This document shows, one piece after another, positions 21,044-32,608 of a stretch of 64,000 nt of DNA. The stretch's first letter is position 1. Each line of letters opens with the position of its first letter. Source of the DNA: Amblyomma americanum (Eukaryota; Arthropoda; Arachnida; Ixodida; Ixodidae); assembly GCF_052857255.1 (NCBI RefSeq), contig NC_135497.1, positions 181,135,478 to 181,199,477 on the forward strand, given 5' to 3'. The notes beneath the pieces are model-generated. The model had not been told where the DNA came from and searched no databases. It saw nothing but the letters and a program-made list of their open reading frames with translations. A program made the translations under genes and the position numbers.

Positions 21044-22368
21044 CCTCAGGATCAGAAGAGTTCATCTTCTCTTGTCTATACCGCCGTTTAGCAGCGGCTG
21101 AACTCTCCTTCTCTGCATGCATGTCAAGCGTTGTGATCCCATTACATCTCCGCCTTTTATACGCAATGCTGCGCATGCGACGTGCTGTTTGGGTGATAAG
21201 AGCGGCGCAGCTGTGGGATCTCTCTGGTTACCATGGTATAGGCGCACGCGCACAACTGCTCATTCGCGTGACGTCACGCTCGGCTCCGACGGTGGAGCGG
21301 GCCAACGAGCGGGCACGCGGCCGCAGCTACGGCGAAGCGCACGCCACACCTTGCTCCTCTCCGGTTGTGGCGCATGCGCACAACTTTCCTCTCCCATGCA
21401 CCACGAAATGCTCGACTGGTAGCTCAGTGTAGCTCTCGCTGCAAAACGTTCTGCTTCATGCGACACGTCGTAACGCTGGGCCGTGATACAGTCGGTGCGT
21501 GGCAGTGAACGCGTCGGCAAAAAGGGCCGCACGAGCCTATAGTGCCATCATTTTCGATTATAACCATAAAGCACGCGACGCGCACTGAAACTCCTCTTTG
21601 CAAGGTAGCAGAACGGGTGAAGCTTCTTCCCATGTAATTTTCGACTGTTAGAATCTAGCAACTGTGATTTTGAAGCCACAGTGGAGAGGAAAAAGAGCAG
21701 AAGAACGAAACAAAAGCCTCAGAGCCAGGGTGCGCAGCTGCGGCTCGTACAGCGCAACTCGCGTGCTCCGTCTCGCTGCGTAGTACAGAATTTTGGCCCG
21801 CCGCATGGCTTGCAGTGTGACGAAGACGGCTTGGGAGGGGTTTACGGTTGTCCCGTCGAGAACAGCGCGCGTTTGAGGCGGCATTCTACAGCCGGCGCAC
21901 CGCCTTCAGGCGTCGGGAGGAAGCGTGAATGAGATGGTCCCACATGCCTTGTAGCCCCAGTTGCCGCTATTTGTTGACCGGGACATCTTATGTCCAGAAA
22001 GGCTAAATACATACGTCTGTTTTCCGCCCTAGCTATGTATATGCATTGGGTAAGCTCGAACAAACTATCATCTAAGCGGCCATTCTAAAGTTATCCGGGT
22101 ATTTTATTAATTTCTATCCATGACTGCTTTTTTTTAATTTCATCGCCTGCATTGCCAGCCTGTGTATCACAGATGTTATCGTAATCGGTCTGAAGGTTTT
22201 TGTGTTAGTTCTATCTCATTTCCTTTTATAAATAAAGTTCATTGTGCTATGTCGCCAGCTGTCCGGAATTTGCTTATTAGTTTTGACTGCTTCCAATACA
22301 TTTAGCAACGCTTCCTTGCTTCTTGGACCAAGTTCATTAATCAGCTTGATTGGAATTTCGTCGTTCTT
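21044..22368. promoter_or_regulatory. CpG-rich stretch with palindromic motifs, no gene seen
   Basis: At 21160-21400 the sequence is rich in CpG. It carries TGCGCATGCG at 21169 and GGCGCATGCGCAC at 21369, both close to an NRF1-type site, and a CRE-like TGACGTCAC at 21269. This could be a small promoter, but I see no clear first exon on either side and the motifs could belong to a repeat. From 21440 to 22368 I recognise nothing. Confidence 0.25.
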
Positions 22369-22421
22369 ATGGACGTGCATTTAAAAACATTCTTAAATGC
22401 ACGTTCATAATGCACGTCCAT
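22369..22421. repeat. Nested hairpin
   Basis: ATGGACGTGCAT at 22369-22380 pairs with ATGCACGTCCAT at 22410-22421. An alternative inner stem is ACGTGCATTTAA with TTAAATGCACGT. It lies just beyond the Penelope-like fragment. Confidence 0.8.
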
Positions 22422-22424
22422 GAA

Positions 22425-22760
22425 AATGTGTCCTAGGCAGCGGGCGTATGCACTAGGAAGTGCCCCGTCTGTGCGATTAAGAGTGTGTTTGGTTGTCTGA
22501 ACCCTTAAGGATTCTAGACATAGACGGCTCTGGAGATTCTTTTCTCTTTTCAAAATGCACGCGTTGCTCAATCTATATGATGCTGCTTGCTTTCATAATT
22601 TTTGGCGAGTGCATTTGACGAAGCTTTCTTGTTTGCAACATCATACCGGTGTTGTCTCAACCTTTCTACGAAGTTTCCACTTTCACCCACACACACAAGG
22701 TTAGTCTCTGCACTGTATACTGTACACTACGTCCGAATTCTTTTTTTTGTGAGGACAATA
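22425..22760 (-). pseudogene. Penelope-like GIY-YIG endonuclease fragment
   Basis: Minus-strand translation, with frame changes, gives VVYSIQC, then VCVGESGNFVERLRQHRYDV, then SNALAKNYESKQHHID, and finally NRTDGALPSAYARCLGHI. This is the order of the GIY-YIG endonuclease module of Penelope-like elements: the VYxI box, the (V)YVG box, the catalytic Arg and the His-containing tail. Stops occur within it. No RT is visible upstream at higher coordinates, so only the 3' part of an old copy remains. It is distinct from the copy at 58640-61928. Confidence 0.7.
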
Positions 22761-23379
22761 GCTCTATACCTGGCTTGAAAAGTGATGATATTCTAGAGTT
22801 TCGTTTTTATTAATTATTCTCAGCAATCACTGTCTGCAACTCTCTGCTAACAATCATCACATCATCTAGTGCAGAAGCATCATTCCACAAAAGGTTGAAA
22901 AAGTGTGTACTTTTTAATTAACTTCATTTGCCATGTCAATGAACCCTGTATTTATTGTGTATGGCTTTTATTGCTTGAGTGCTTTTGTACAGTATTGTGT
23001 TCTCTTTTTGCCGTGTTCCTTAATGAGTTTGTAAAATTGAGCTTGCTTAATCAAATTTTTTGTTGTGATTTTTAATTCCCACTGCACCTGTTTTCCGATA
23101 TGTAGTTGCCATCTACCATATGTTTAATATGCGTCATATATACAATTATTAACAGGAGGTCCCCCGACAGTTTCTGTTTGGGGCCTCCTCCTCTACTAAA
23201 TTATTTACCTCATACCTGCACTAGTTTTTGAATAAACAATAATGTAATAATGTATGTCCAACAAAACCCTGCAGTGGTCATTCGTCATCTGCATGCCGTC
23301 TTGCTCACATACTCTTAGATCCACACTGCCTGCTAAGCTAGACCGCGTGCTGGAGGTCAGAGTTTGTGTTAACAGGATT
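22761..23379. other. No gene recognised
   Basis: AT-rich unassigned sequence. Confidence 0.45.
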
Positions 23380-23830
23380 GGCATATTATTCCAAGATGTT
23401 AATCAGGCCAAGGTACTTGGTCCTGATGATATTACTCCAGTGTAATTCACAAATTGTGTATGATTCACCAACTTTGCTAAAATCTTTGCAAACTGTTCAC
23501 ATCACCTATACAAGAAAGTGTTGTAATCACTTCGATAGGTACAGAGTTAATCATATTATTTTAGAACAAGCAAGAAATTTATGTTTAGGAGTGATTTTTA
23601 TTTCAGGCCTTGAAATAAGCATGTAAATTACATTGGGAACAAGATAGCCATCAGTTCTGGGTTTATTACAGCAGAGATTCGGTCATTTGCAAAGTGATTT
23701 CAGAATACAGCTGATTGTCAAGTCTCATCAATACTTGAATATGGATGTGTTTGTTGGGGCTTGCATACATGGCCACATATAAGTAAATTGAAAAAATTCA
23801 CAACAGTACTGCTTGATTTCCACCGGGAAA
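23380..23830 (+). pseudogene. Weak LINE reverse-transcriptase fossil
   Basis: Plus-strand fragments in different frames suggest LINE RT: KVLGPDDITP near 23405, then after a gap ISSGFITAEIRSFAK and SSILEYGCVCWG, which resemble the motif after the RT thumb in CR1/Jockey-type elements. No complete block is present and the identification rests on short matches. Confidence 0.35.
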
Positions 23831-25228
23831 TTAAAGACAGTAACTCAGAATGACAGAGCAAACGCAAACTGAAATAGAAACAGCAGAATGACCACGGGAA
23901 AATTTTTGGATTAAAATCTTTCTACAATATTTACTTGCTAAAACTGCTGTAAACTGTGAGAAATATACTCAACCAACAACTTAATTATATATTCAAGCAT
24001 TTAAAGGTAAAAGAGCGTTCCTTAAAGGGTGATGTTTTCCATTCTTCTGTTTTTTAGCTATCCTAGAGTGGAACAGCTTAAGTCAAGTACTGTTCATACA
24101 TTATCCAATGGTGCTTTCTTCCATGATTTCAATGAGTAGTCTGTTTCCTTATTTAACATTTTTAACTCCTTGCTGTAATGTCCTATGAGGTGGTGCAAGT
24201 AACTCTTAAATAAAAAAAATATTGATGCTTCGAGAAGTAGCCACCCTTTTTTATTCTGAGGATACTAGATAAGCTCCGAGCCATCAAAGGGGGGCTCACT
24301 GTAGACAACATCAAAAGAGTCATTATGCATTGGAGAAAAGGAGCAAGCACATAAACCAAGCATGGAAAGCAGGTCTCTAAGTGAGAGAAGCTTGCACTTT
24401 CAGAAGCACTATCACCTATGTTTAGGACCTACCAGATCACAGATTGCAGAAAATATGTGGATGCCACATCGAGCTCAGATTAGACACAGAGCAGTGGATG
24501 CAATATTAATAATGACTACTGTTTGCACTCTGAACAGCTTAGTTAGGGGAGGTTATATTTATTGGGATTTTTCCCTTCCTGTGTCCAATGTTAAGATAAG
24601 ACAGCAACTATATGCCATCATGAAACTGTTTGCAACAGTGTCTAAAGGAAATGATCTTACAGCCCCATGCACTGTTCTAGGTTACCTGAAACAATTGTCA
24701 CTTCAGCGTTCTAGGTTGCCTGACACTTCGTCACTTCAGCTCCTTTATTTCAGTTCCGCCTAATCAATCATGCGACAACGTCACCCGTAACCGCAGCTTT
24801 CATGAGAGGTGTGAGATAGATATGAATGTTTGATGATTCAGCAATTTGAAAAAAATGTGCCACAACCCAAAACGAAGTATGGGCAAAATGAGTACGAACT
24901 GCCGTGACAATTTTTGCAGTAAACCACGAAAATATACGCTGAAAACCTACATCATACAAAAACCACTCCGGCAGGGACTTTACAGCAGCCCCGCTAAGAG
25001 AAATGACTCAACAAAGGGACGATTACGCAAAAAAATCACCGACAATGAAACAAAAGTGCCAGCAGGAATGTTGGCTTGCTTATTGTGAAAGGCCAGGAAT
25101 TTTACACACTGCCGGTGACACTCGCCTATTCGCACAAATGCCGGCCAGGCTAGCGTTACTACAATACAACTTGGACCTGCCAGACGCGGGGCGCCTGCAG
25201 CGTATGTTTCCAACAGCAGGCAACAGCT
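23831..25228. other. No gene recognised
   Basis: AT-rich on the left. One 133-codon plus frame (24362-24763) has no recognisable domain. Confidence 0.45.
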
Positions 25229-25356
25229 GGGCAACATTGCATTTGTCGGGAACGGGCGTGGGCAACGCTGAACTTGGCTGCAGCGTCTGTTTTGGCAACA
25301 TTGCACTTGTCGGGAACGGGCATGGGCAACATTGGGCTTGTCTGCAGCGGCTGGCA
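25229..25356 (+). repeat. 65-bp tandem repeat, about two copies
   Basis: Units at 25229-25293 and 25294-25356 share GGCAACATTGCA, TTGTCGGGAACGGGC, TGGGCAAC and CTGCAGCG in order. They differ by single bases. Both strands are open across it. Confidence 0.8.
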
Positions 25357-25689
25357 AACGGAAACAGGCAACCCGGAACGATACCACAGGCTCTACCCCG
25401 GCACATATCCGACAAATATATGCATGGTCTGAATAAATGACTAAATGACTTGTAAAATAATGCAGCAGGTTTCTATAGTGGTGTATTTCATTTGCAGTAT
25501 ATTCGCTGACTAACGAATGAGAACTTTTGGTTACCCCCACTTTGCACCTGGAATCTGATATTCACATAGTGTACATATTTCATGGTTTCAAAGGTAATCG
25601 GGCTCATCTAATTAGATTGATAAGCATAATTAAATCAACTTATACAACAGCTGTATGCTTGAAAGTGAAGTACATGAGTAAAAAGAGCT

Positions 25690-25760
25690 TGTCTGCTCTT
25701 GGCTGTAAAAAAAAAAAAAATTGGAGAGGACACTTAAGCTCCGCTTCAAGCGTTCGACGC
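25690..25760 (-). repeat. Short dispersed repeat, copy 1
   Basis: The minus-strand reading GAAGCGGAGCTTAAGTGTCC followed by a T-rich run matches plus-strand 28540-28580 (AAGGCGAAGCTTAAGCGTCC). Nature unknown. Confidence 0.4.
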
Positions 25761-25850
25761 GATAGCGCTAATGGGTCAACGCATATATATACGCGGAATT
25801 GTACATTCTCTTCTTTACATTCGTAGATCCCTAGGAGTATCCATAACACC

Positions 25851-25990
25851 CCTGGCGCAGTGATGCAGCGGTTAAGAGATGCGCCGCTGCCCTGCGATGA
25901 CAGCTAGCTGCTGCCATCGGTGGGACTTGTGCAATCCAGGATGCTCTTCCAGACCAATCTCTCGCGACCAATCATTGATTTAACTTCCAC
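25851..25990 (+). repeat. tRNA-like SINE, copy 2
   Basis: Begins CCTGGCGCAGTGATGCAGCG and shares, in order, GTTAAG, GCCCTGCGA and CTCGCGACCAATCATTGATT with 481-607 (minus). The head resembles a tRNA A box. Ends are not defined by a duplication. Confidence 0.5.
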
Positions 25991-28900
25991 CTTCCACTTC
26001 TACACACGTGGCCCTCAACTCTACCGCGCGAATAAAGTGTTCCGCTGTGTGCGAGATGCGTGCACGAGCTTTTTTTGTGAATGGAGTCAACTACTTCATC
26101 TAAGCGCCTACCTCACAGTCAGCGCCCTAATAACTAGACACGCAGGCATACAACCTTGAGCCATGAAGCGCAGCATCGGGCCTGCTCCTGGTTCAGGTTG
26201 GCTCAGGCCTTCAACTCACTATACAGTGAGCCTAAAGTGTACTAACGTATACAGGGTCGATTAAAAATACGCGTGAAGGCCCAGCGCGTTTTTTTTTTCG
26301 AGTGCTACTTTTGGAAGCAATGATTAACACTGACAAAAAAGTAGAATGGGCAAGAAAGAAAAAGAAATTAATTAAAATTGCCTAGCCCAGCAACATTGAC
26401 AGGAGGCATTCGCAGCTGCTGAAAATGGAGCAGGCTGGCGTGTGAGACAGCTCTGAACACCTGCTGATAGAACAGGAAAGAAATGAAGCACGAAGCCGCA
26501 AAACGCTCTCCGAAAACCCCTAAAAAAACCGGTTGCTGCGAGGATCGTGAAAAGGTCGATATGGTGTGAATTGAAATTCATACGGTTTTTCGCGCGGACA
26601 TGGTGTATACTTAGGTCGCAGTGCCGGCTTTGCCGAATTCTTAGCCAGTCTGTAGCTTCGGCACGCGGGACGCGCCGCAGACTAACTTTGAGGCTTCGTG
26701 GCGTTTTCTTGGACATTGCCCAGAGCCTTCTTAAAATGTCACGTGACGTTGACGGGGCCCAGAGGGTTGAGGCAGGAGGAACTTGCCAAGACAAACTGTC
26801 GATTGAGTGAACTTGCCCCTGTAAGACAAAGAAAGCAACTCGCGGTGGCATAGCTGACAAGCAGAGGCGTCAGTTGCTAAATGGGAAAGAGTGGAGCTGG
26901 ACCGCTATTTATACATATCACCGTAGATCCCAGGTTAATCAATGCTTAGCAAGAGGTTCGAAAAGGGCCGAAAATTGGGGTGCATGTATCTCACTCGATA
27001 GCATCGCGACCCGTCGTGCGCCGAAATCGAAACACGGTACACCGATAAATGTGCGCCAAATTCATTTTTCTGAAATTCGGTTCAGCCGAAAAACGTCAGT
27101 ATTTCTGGCATACATGTCACAACTAACTGGCTATTCAGTACCGTTCAGCAGAAAAGGTAATTGAAAGAGGTGCTCGTTATGAAGTACACGATGGGAGCAA
27201 CGAGTCACCGCTGGCTCCCGTCATGCATTCAGTGCCATGTTACAGTAGGTAACAGCAGAAAATTAAGAAAGTGCTGGAACCAGAAACTTGGTGAGACAAT
27301 GCTATCTTAGGAATTTAGTAGAGTAACTGTCAGTTACGAGGCATTGATCCGCAAACTCAGACACGCTGTCGAAAATAGGAAAGCCCGATCACTTAGCTAA
27401 GGGCTACTGGCTAGCGTGTAGTACCGTCTGCTTAGACTTATCGCCGACTTGGGGCCATCGCTTCTTTAATTATGTTTTTCCAGTGCATGTAAGGACATAG
27501 AAAAGTCTTGGAACCGTTACAAGCAACCGTCAATGCGAAACCATGCATAAACGGCCCGAAGGTGTGCTCTGGCTTACGCGTCGGTTGAGCAGCAGTTCCA
27601 TCGCTGCCTCAGTACGCAGATCATAGGGTATGCGGTACTCTCGTTTAGCCCAGAGTGAAACCAGAATGTGACAATAATGTTTTTACAACTAAACTTTCAC
27701 CTACGCTTTGACTCACGGCCCAAACATTTAACTTCGGCATTTTTGCTTTTTTTTGCTAAGACTCTTAAACTTTCTTTGGCAAAGACGGCTTTTAGGACAG
27801 CCATTTATATGGTGCGTACTGCTACATAAGCGGTCTGTTTATTTTAAATAAAGTTAACGTAAACTGTACGTCACTTTTGACCCCACAGGAATATCATGTA
27901 TTTCAGCGATAAAAATCGAAAATTCGTATGAAGGACATAATATTCGCCGAAAAAAAAAACGAAAGTGGCGTTCTGGAATAAACAACGAAAAAAGTGCGCT
28001 GAATTTTCAAAAAATAAAAAAAACAAAAAGTCCCACCCCTAAATATACCACATCTGCGTGAAGCAAAATGTATGCAGACACAACGCACGGGACAGTAAAC
28101 TTAGATAGCGGTTGTTTACGCGACAGCGTGTACAGCTCGTTCGGTCGAAAAGCCGTCGGCGTAGTAGTAGCCGACACCGCGTGTCGCAAATAATAGGGGG
28201 CTGCGTAAAAAAAAATTTTATCATAATAATTTGTGGTTCTAGTGACTGATGATTGATTGGTGTGTGATAGAAGATGACGAGTTAACTAATTAAATGAGAA
28301 AATGAAAAAAATGCAAAAATGGGATTCGAAGGTGTCAAAATGCTCAGAATGAAAAAGTCAATTCTCGATGATGATAATTAAGAAAATTTAGAGCGTGTAA
28401 TTGATCAATTAATGAATTGAAACAATTGAAAAAAAATGAAAAATGCGTTTTAATGTCTTTCCAGCGGGCAAGGCGCCGCGCCGAACGGGCGATGGCGTTC
28501 CGTGGACTCTCCGGAAGCGCTGCAACACGCTGTCGCGTTCCACTCTTAAAGGCGAAGCTTAAGCGTCCTCCAATTTGTTCTATAGTTATCGCACTCAGGG
28601 TAAGGTAACATCGCACTCTTCATTAAGCTAGAAGCTTCCAAACTCATTCATATATTTAAATTTGCACTTACTGCTGGTGACCACTGTATCGCACCGCTTT
28701 TTGTCAAAAATGAACCGATTTGTAAAATAATTTTTTTCGATCATTAGGATCTAGTAAATGCTTTACAGATTTAAATTAGACTGAAAGTTCATAGTACACT
28801 TCACCTGGAGCTCATTATTAATGCACCATCTCGAGAAGTTTAATGATTATTTCACTAATAGTCATGTCTCCATCACGCATATAGAAATGCAGATTTTATG

Positions 28901-29151
28901 GTATACGGTACAGTATGGTGTAAGGTTTAACGTCCCGAAGCTGTGCGTGGTCGACTCAGTGTTTGTATGCAAAGTGCTAATATTACCAACGCCTGACGCC
29001 CCGGAAACTCCCACTCGAGAGCTTTTAGAGGCAGGAAGTTTGGACGGTTCATTTTTGGTTGCATTCCTTACACAAAATGTACGTAGAACACAGTTGGACC
29101 CAATAGTCAATGGCTAATTTGTGTGCTATAGCTTAATTTGTATTATTTATA
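25991..29151. other. No gene recognised
   Basis: About 3.2 kb with several A/T-rich runs. The 162-codon minus frame 26372-26860 has no motif I know. A short dispersed repeat lies at 28500-28580. Near 28918 there is GTTTAACGTCCC, a sequence also found at the 3' end of the Ruka-like SINE, but the match is too short to call. Confidence 0.45.
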
Positions 29152-29298
29152 TGCTCCTGGCTCCATTGTAAAAGAAGACGACGAGCATATGCGCGAGCTG
29201 CATGGTCATCGCCTGGCACACGCTCTCGGCTGGACTAGCTGACCCGCTGTTGGCCCTGCTCCCGGTAGGAGGCTTCTCAGAATAAACCCCACCTTACA
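29152..29298 (+). repeat. 5' LTR of Gypsy element, 5'-truncated
   Basis: 147 bp ending AATAAACCCCACCTTACA. It matches 40190-40336 closely. The 3' LTR continues a further 53 bp to the left and directly abuts the polypurine tract, so this copy lacks the LTR start. Confidence 0.8.
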
Positions 29299-29367
29299 TT
29301 TGGTGCAGGTGCCGGGTAACGTCATCTCGCCCTGGAACTCCGCAACCGATCGCTACCCCCTACCGCG

Positions 29368-30593
29368 ATGCCTAACCACCAAGCCGTCCAAGTGAGCCCG
29401 GCCGCCGTCATCTGTGCTGGTTCTCTCCGCCAGCAAGACCCCGCTATCTTCAGTGGCACGGACGACCATGATGCTGAGGATTAGCTCGCATCGTATGAGC
29501 GGGTGAGCGCATACAAGTGGGACGCGGAAACCAAACTGAACAATGTGATTTTCTATCTTACGGGCGTTGCGAATCTGTGGTATTGGAACCACGAGGCGGA
29601 CATTACATCATGGTCTGTTTCAAATATAACTTCTCAGAGGTATTCGGCCGCCCGGCAGTCAGAAAACTCCGTGCCGAACAGCGCTTGCGTGCGCGGTCAC
29701 AGCAGGTCGGCGAGAACTTCACGAGTTACATCGAGGATGTCGTCGATCTGTGCAAGAGGATGAACGCTCAGATGCCCGAAGCCGACAAGATCAGGCATAT
29801 TCTCAAGGGCATTGATGACGACGCCTTTCAGATGTTGTTGGCGCGAGACCTGCGCACCATCGCGGAAGTCTTCACCCTGTGTCAGAGCTTCGATGAACTA
29901 CGCAAGCAGAGGGCTCTGACACGCGAACACACCACGAACGTCGACTCGCTTGCTGGCCTGAACGACGCAAGAGACCAGTCATCGCTACTACCGCACATCA
30001 AGAGCTCAATGCGAGAAGTTGCTCGCCAGCTCTCGATTATTTCCCACCATCAAGAGCCATCACCACACATAACTCCGAATTTGCGGCACATCATTCAAGA
30101 ACAGGTCGCTGAAGCTCTCCTGCAAACCCCTCAGCCCACACCTCTTGCGGCCGCGCTGACATATGCGGACGTTGTTGCGCGACCTCGTCCACCTACCTAT
30201 GCTCCGCCTCCTGGTCCCGTTCGAGAGCCCGCTGCTTTTATTTCTCCGCCTGCTCACCTGCGAACCTCCTGGGGCACGCCTGATAATAATCGACCACCTG
30301 CTCAACTGGGAAACTCCTGGCGCACGCCTGACAACCTCCCGATCTGCTACTTCTGCGGCTTGCCAGGTCATGTGGCGCGGCTTTGCCGTCGACGCATGAA
30401 CATCTCACGAACACCTCCTGAAGTTTCCGGCTACTGGTCCCAGCGTCAGTGCTCACCTCCTGCTGAGCCGCCCCTAAGCCGTTCTCTGTCTCCTGAGCGC
30501 ACCTCCTTCTCTGGACGCCGTTCGCCTTCTCCATGTCGGCGCTCCATCTTCCGATGCGACGCGTCCCTCGACCACTCAAGAGGAAAACTATAG
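29368..30593 (+). pseudogene. Gypsy gag, broken
   Basis: The ATG at 29368 opens MPNHQAVQVSPAAV and runs to an in-frame TAG at codon 39 (29482-29484). Beyond it the same frame gives LNNVIFYLTGVANLWYWNHE, the Gag capsid core. A shift near 29615 moves the match to the frame 29517-30593, with FGRPAVRKLRAEQRL, then ENFTSYIEDVVDLCKRMN and IRHILKGIDDDAFQML. One CCHC zinc knuckle (CYFCGLPGHVARLC) lies near 30345, before a Ser/Pro/Arg-rich end. The product packages element RNA; this copy has a stop and a frameshift. Confidence 0.85.
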
Positions 30594-30599
30594 GTGCCG

Positions 30600-31267
30600 C
30601 AGTTACTGCGGCGAGAACTGCGCAGTCGTGGAAATTTGAAAGGCCTCGTCTGTCTGCCGCCAATTTAATTGAAGTTTTTGTAGAGGGCGTATCTGTGATG
30701 GCGCTTGTGGACACCGGTGCTGCGGTTTCTGTCATGGATGCAGCGCTTTCCCGATCTTTGAAGAAAGTGAAGACGCCCCTTTCTGGCCTGTCGTTACGAA
30801 CTGCAAGTGCGCACCTCATCCAGCCGTTAGCAGCGTGCACTGCTCGAGTAGTCATAGCAGACATTCTATATTTGGTTTAGTTCATTGTTCTGCCGTCATG
30901 TTCGCATTCGATCATCTTGGGCTGGGACTTCCTATCGCTTCATGACGCGGTCATCGACTGTGCTCGAGCTCAAGTAGCGCTCTCCACGTTGCCGAATCCC
31001 GTGCCAGAGACAGAAATTTGTGGTGCCCCTGTTCCTGCTACAGCTTTTGTCGCCCACAGTACCGATATTCCTGCGTGCTCTTCCGTGATTGTGCCTCTCT
31101 CCTGTGCTTGTGTTCGCGATGCCAGTGTCCTCTTCACGCTGTCTCCTACTTCTCTGCGTCGCCATTGCCTGCCGATGCCTTATGCCCTCCTCACTTTCTC
31201 CGCCGGACTCACCGCACTGTGGGTCTTCAACCCGTTTTCAAGCCCCTTCACTTTGCGCCGTGGATAA
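30600..31267 (+). pseudogene. Gypsy protease region, broken
   Basis: The frame 30533-30880 carries ALVDTGAAVSVMDAAL, the DTG active site of retropepsin, after a LIEVFVEGVSV strand. It stops at 30880. The next frame (30917-31267) begins GWDFLSLHDAVIDCARA, which matches the segment that follows the flap in Gypsy proteases (ILG(W/M)DFL...). The protease is split by a stop between these parts. It would normally cut the Gag-Pol polyprotein. Confidence 0.8.
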
Positions 31268-31279
31268 TGCGTCGGCACC

Positions 31280-32080
31280 GTGCAGCTCTTTGATTCTGTT
31301 TTCAACCATCCCGACGCTGCCGCAGAATCACCGCCGGTCGCCATGGACGCCCTCGGCTCACCTACTCCTGCGCCCGCCCCATTGTTGACCGACCTATTCC
31401 TTCGCTCTATCGACGCCACTCTACCTCCAACTCAGCGAACCCAGCTTCTTGCGCTACTTGAGGGGTTTCGCTCGTCCTTCGATTGCCACCAAAGCGGTTT
31501 GGGGCGCACGTCGACTGTCGAGCATCACATTGACACCGGCGCCCATGCCCCTCTGCGACAGCGCCCATATCGTGTTTCCGCCGCTGAACGAAGACTTATT
31601 GAAGAACAGGTAGACACTATGCTTCAGAGCGGCGTTATTCAGCCTTCCACCAGCCCCTGGGCTTCCCCGGTTGTCCTCTTCAAAAAGAAGGATGGCTCCG
31701 TTCGGTTTTGCGTCGATTACCGCCGCATTAATAAGATCACACGCAAAGACGTCTACCCTTTGCCCCGTACTGATGATGCCTTGGACTGTCTACAAGGCGC
31801 GGAGCTCTTTTCTTCCCTTGATTTGCGCTCTGGTTATTGGCAGGTCCCAATGGCAGCTGCAGATCGTGCCAAAACCGCGTTCGTGACCCCTGACGGCCTC
31901 TACGAGTTTACCGTCATGCCTTTCGGCCTGTGTAACGCTCCTGCTACTTTAGAGCGAATGATGGATACCGTTTTGCGTGGCCTCAGGTGGAAGACGTGCC
32001 TTTGCTACCTGGACGATATCGTTATCTTTTCACCTAACTTCCAAACGCATCTATCTCGCCTCCGGGACGTCTTTTGTTAG
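31280..32080 (+). pseudogene. Gypsy reverse transcriptase, N-terminal part
   Basis: A 266-codon frame with clear RT order: VEHHIDTGAHAPLRQRPYRV, SPWASPVVLFKKKDG, FCVDYRRINKIT, LFSSLDLRSGYWQVPM (first catalytic Asp), FTVMPFGLCNAPATLERMMD and CYLDDIVIFSP (YxDD box). It ends at RLRDVFC, where the truncated LINE enters. The open frame here is intact and the catalytic aspartates are present. The rest of pol continues at 32609 in [14 protein letters not shown], so the original reading can be followed across the insertion. Confidence 0.92.
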
Positions 32081-32608
32081 TTTTTTTTGTTAGTTTTTTT
32101 TCTTTCTTTATTCTCAGAAACAGTACACAAACTGTTGGTTGGACCCATAGCCTTTACGGCTTGTGAGGGGTCCAAATACAACACAAGCACAATACTACCG
32201 CAGACCGTGTAAAATAAAAAACTTCAAGATTAACACACACAATTGATTCCTACATTTCCATGGAAATTAAATAGTGTTTTAAAGATGCTGAAAAGTTATT
32301 TTTTCTTTAACTTCATTCGGGATTTCATTCCACACATGGGCTCCACTGTATTCTAGGAGTCTCCGGCCGTACATATTGTAACAAGGTGGTAAATTAAATA
32401 GATTGTTAGTTGCAGCTCTTGTTTGTTTCATTGGTAATCTAAATAAACTAAGGGGCAGGGGGTTGTTAGATTTTATTACATTGTTTACTATTTCAGCTAT
32501 CTTCAGTTTATATGCCATTGATAGGGGTAAGATACGAAGCTGCTGAAAGAGTGGCCTGCTGGGGTGTGTGTTATTTGAATAAGTTATCATACGAATAGCT
32601 CACAAACA
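32079..32608 (-). mobile_element. 5'-truncated CR1/Jockey-type LINE
   Basis: The minus-strand frame 32279-32590 is the C-terminal end of a LINE ORF2, with YNMYGRRLLEYSGAHVWNEI followed by PNEVKEKITFQHLFKTLFNF, the usual closing motif of CR1/Jockey-type elements. About 200 bp of 3' UTR follow. The tail in sense has two A-rich AACTAAAAAAAAC-like units ending at 32079. It interrupts Gypsy RT exactly between VFC and CLTN. CTCACAAAC is repeated at 32597 and 32612, but I cannot find a matching copy on the far side. Confidence 0.75.
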
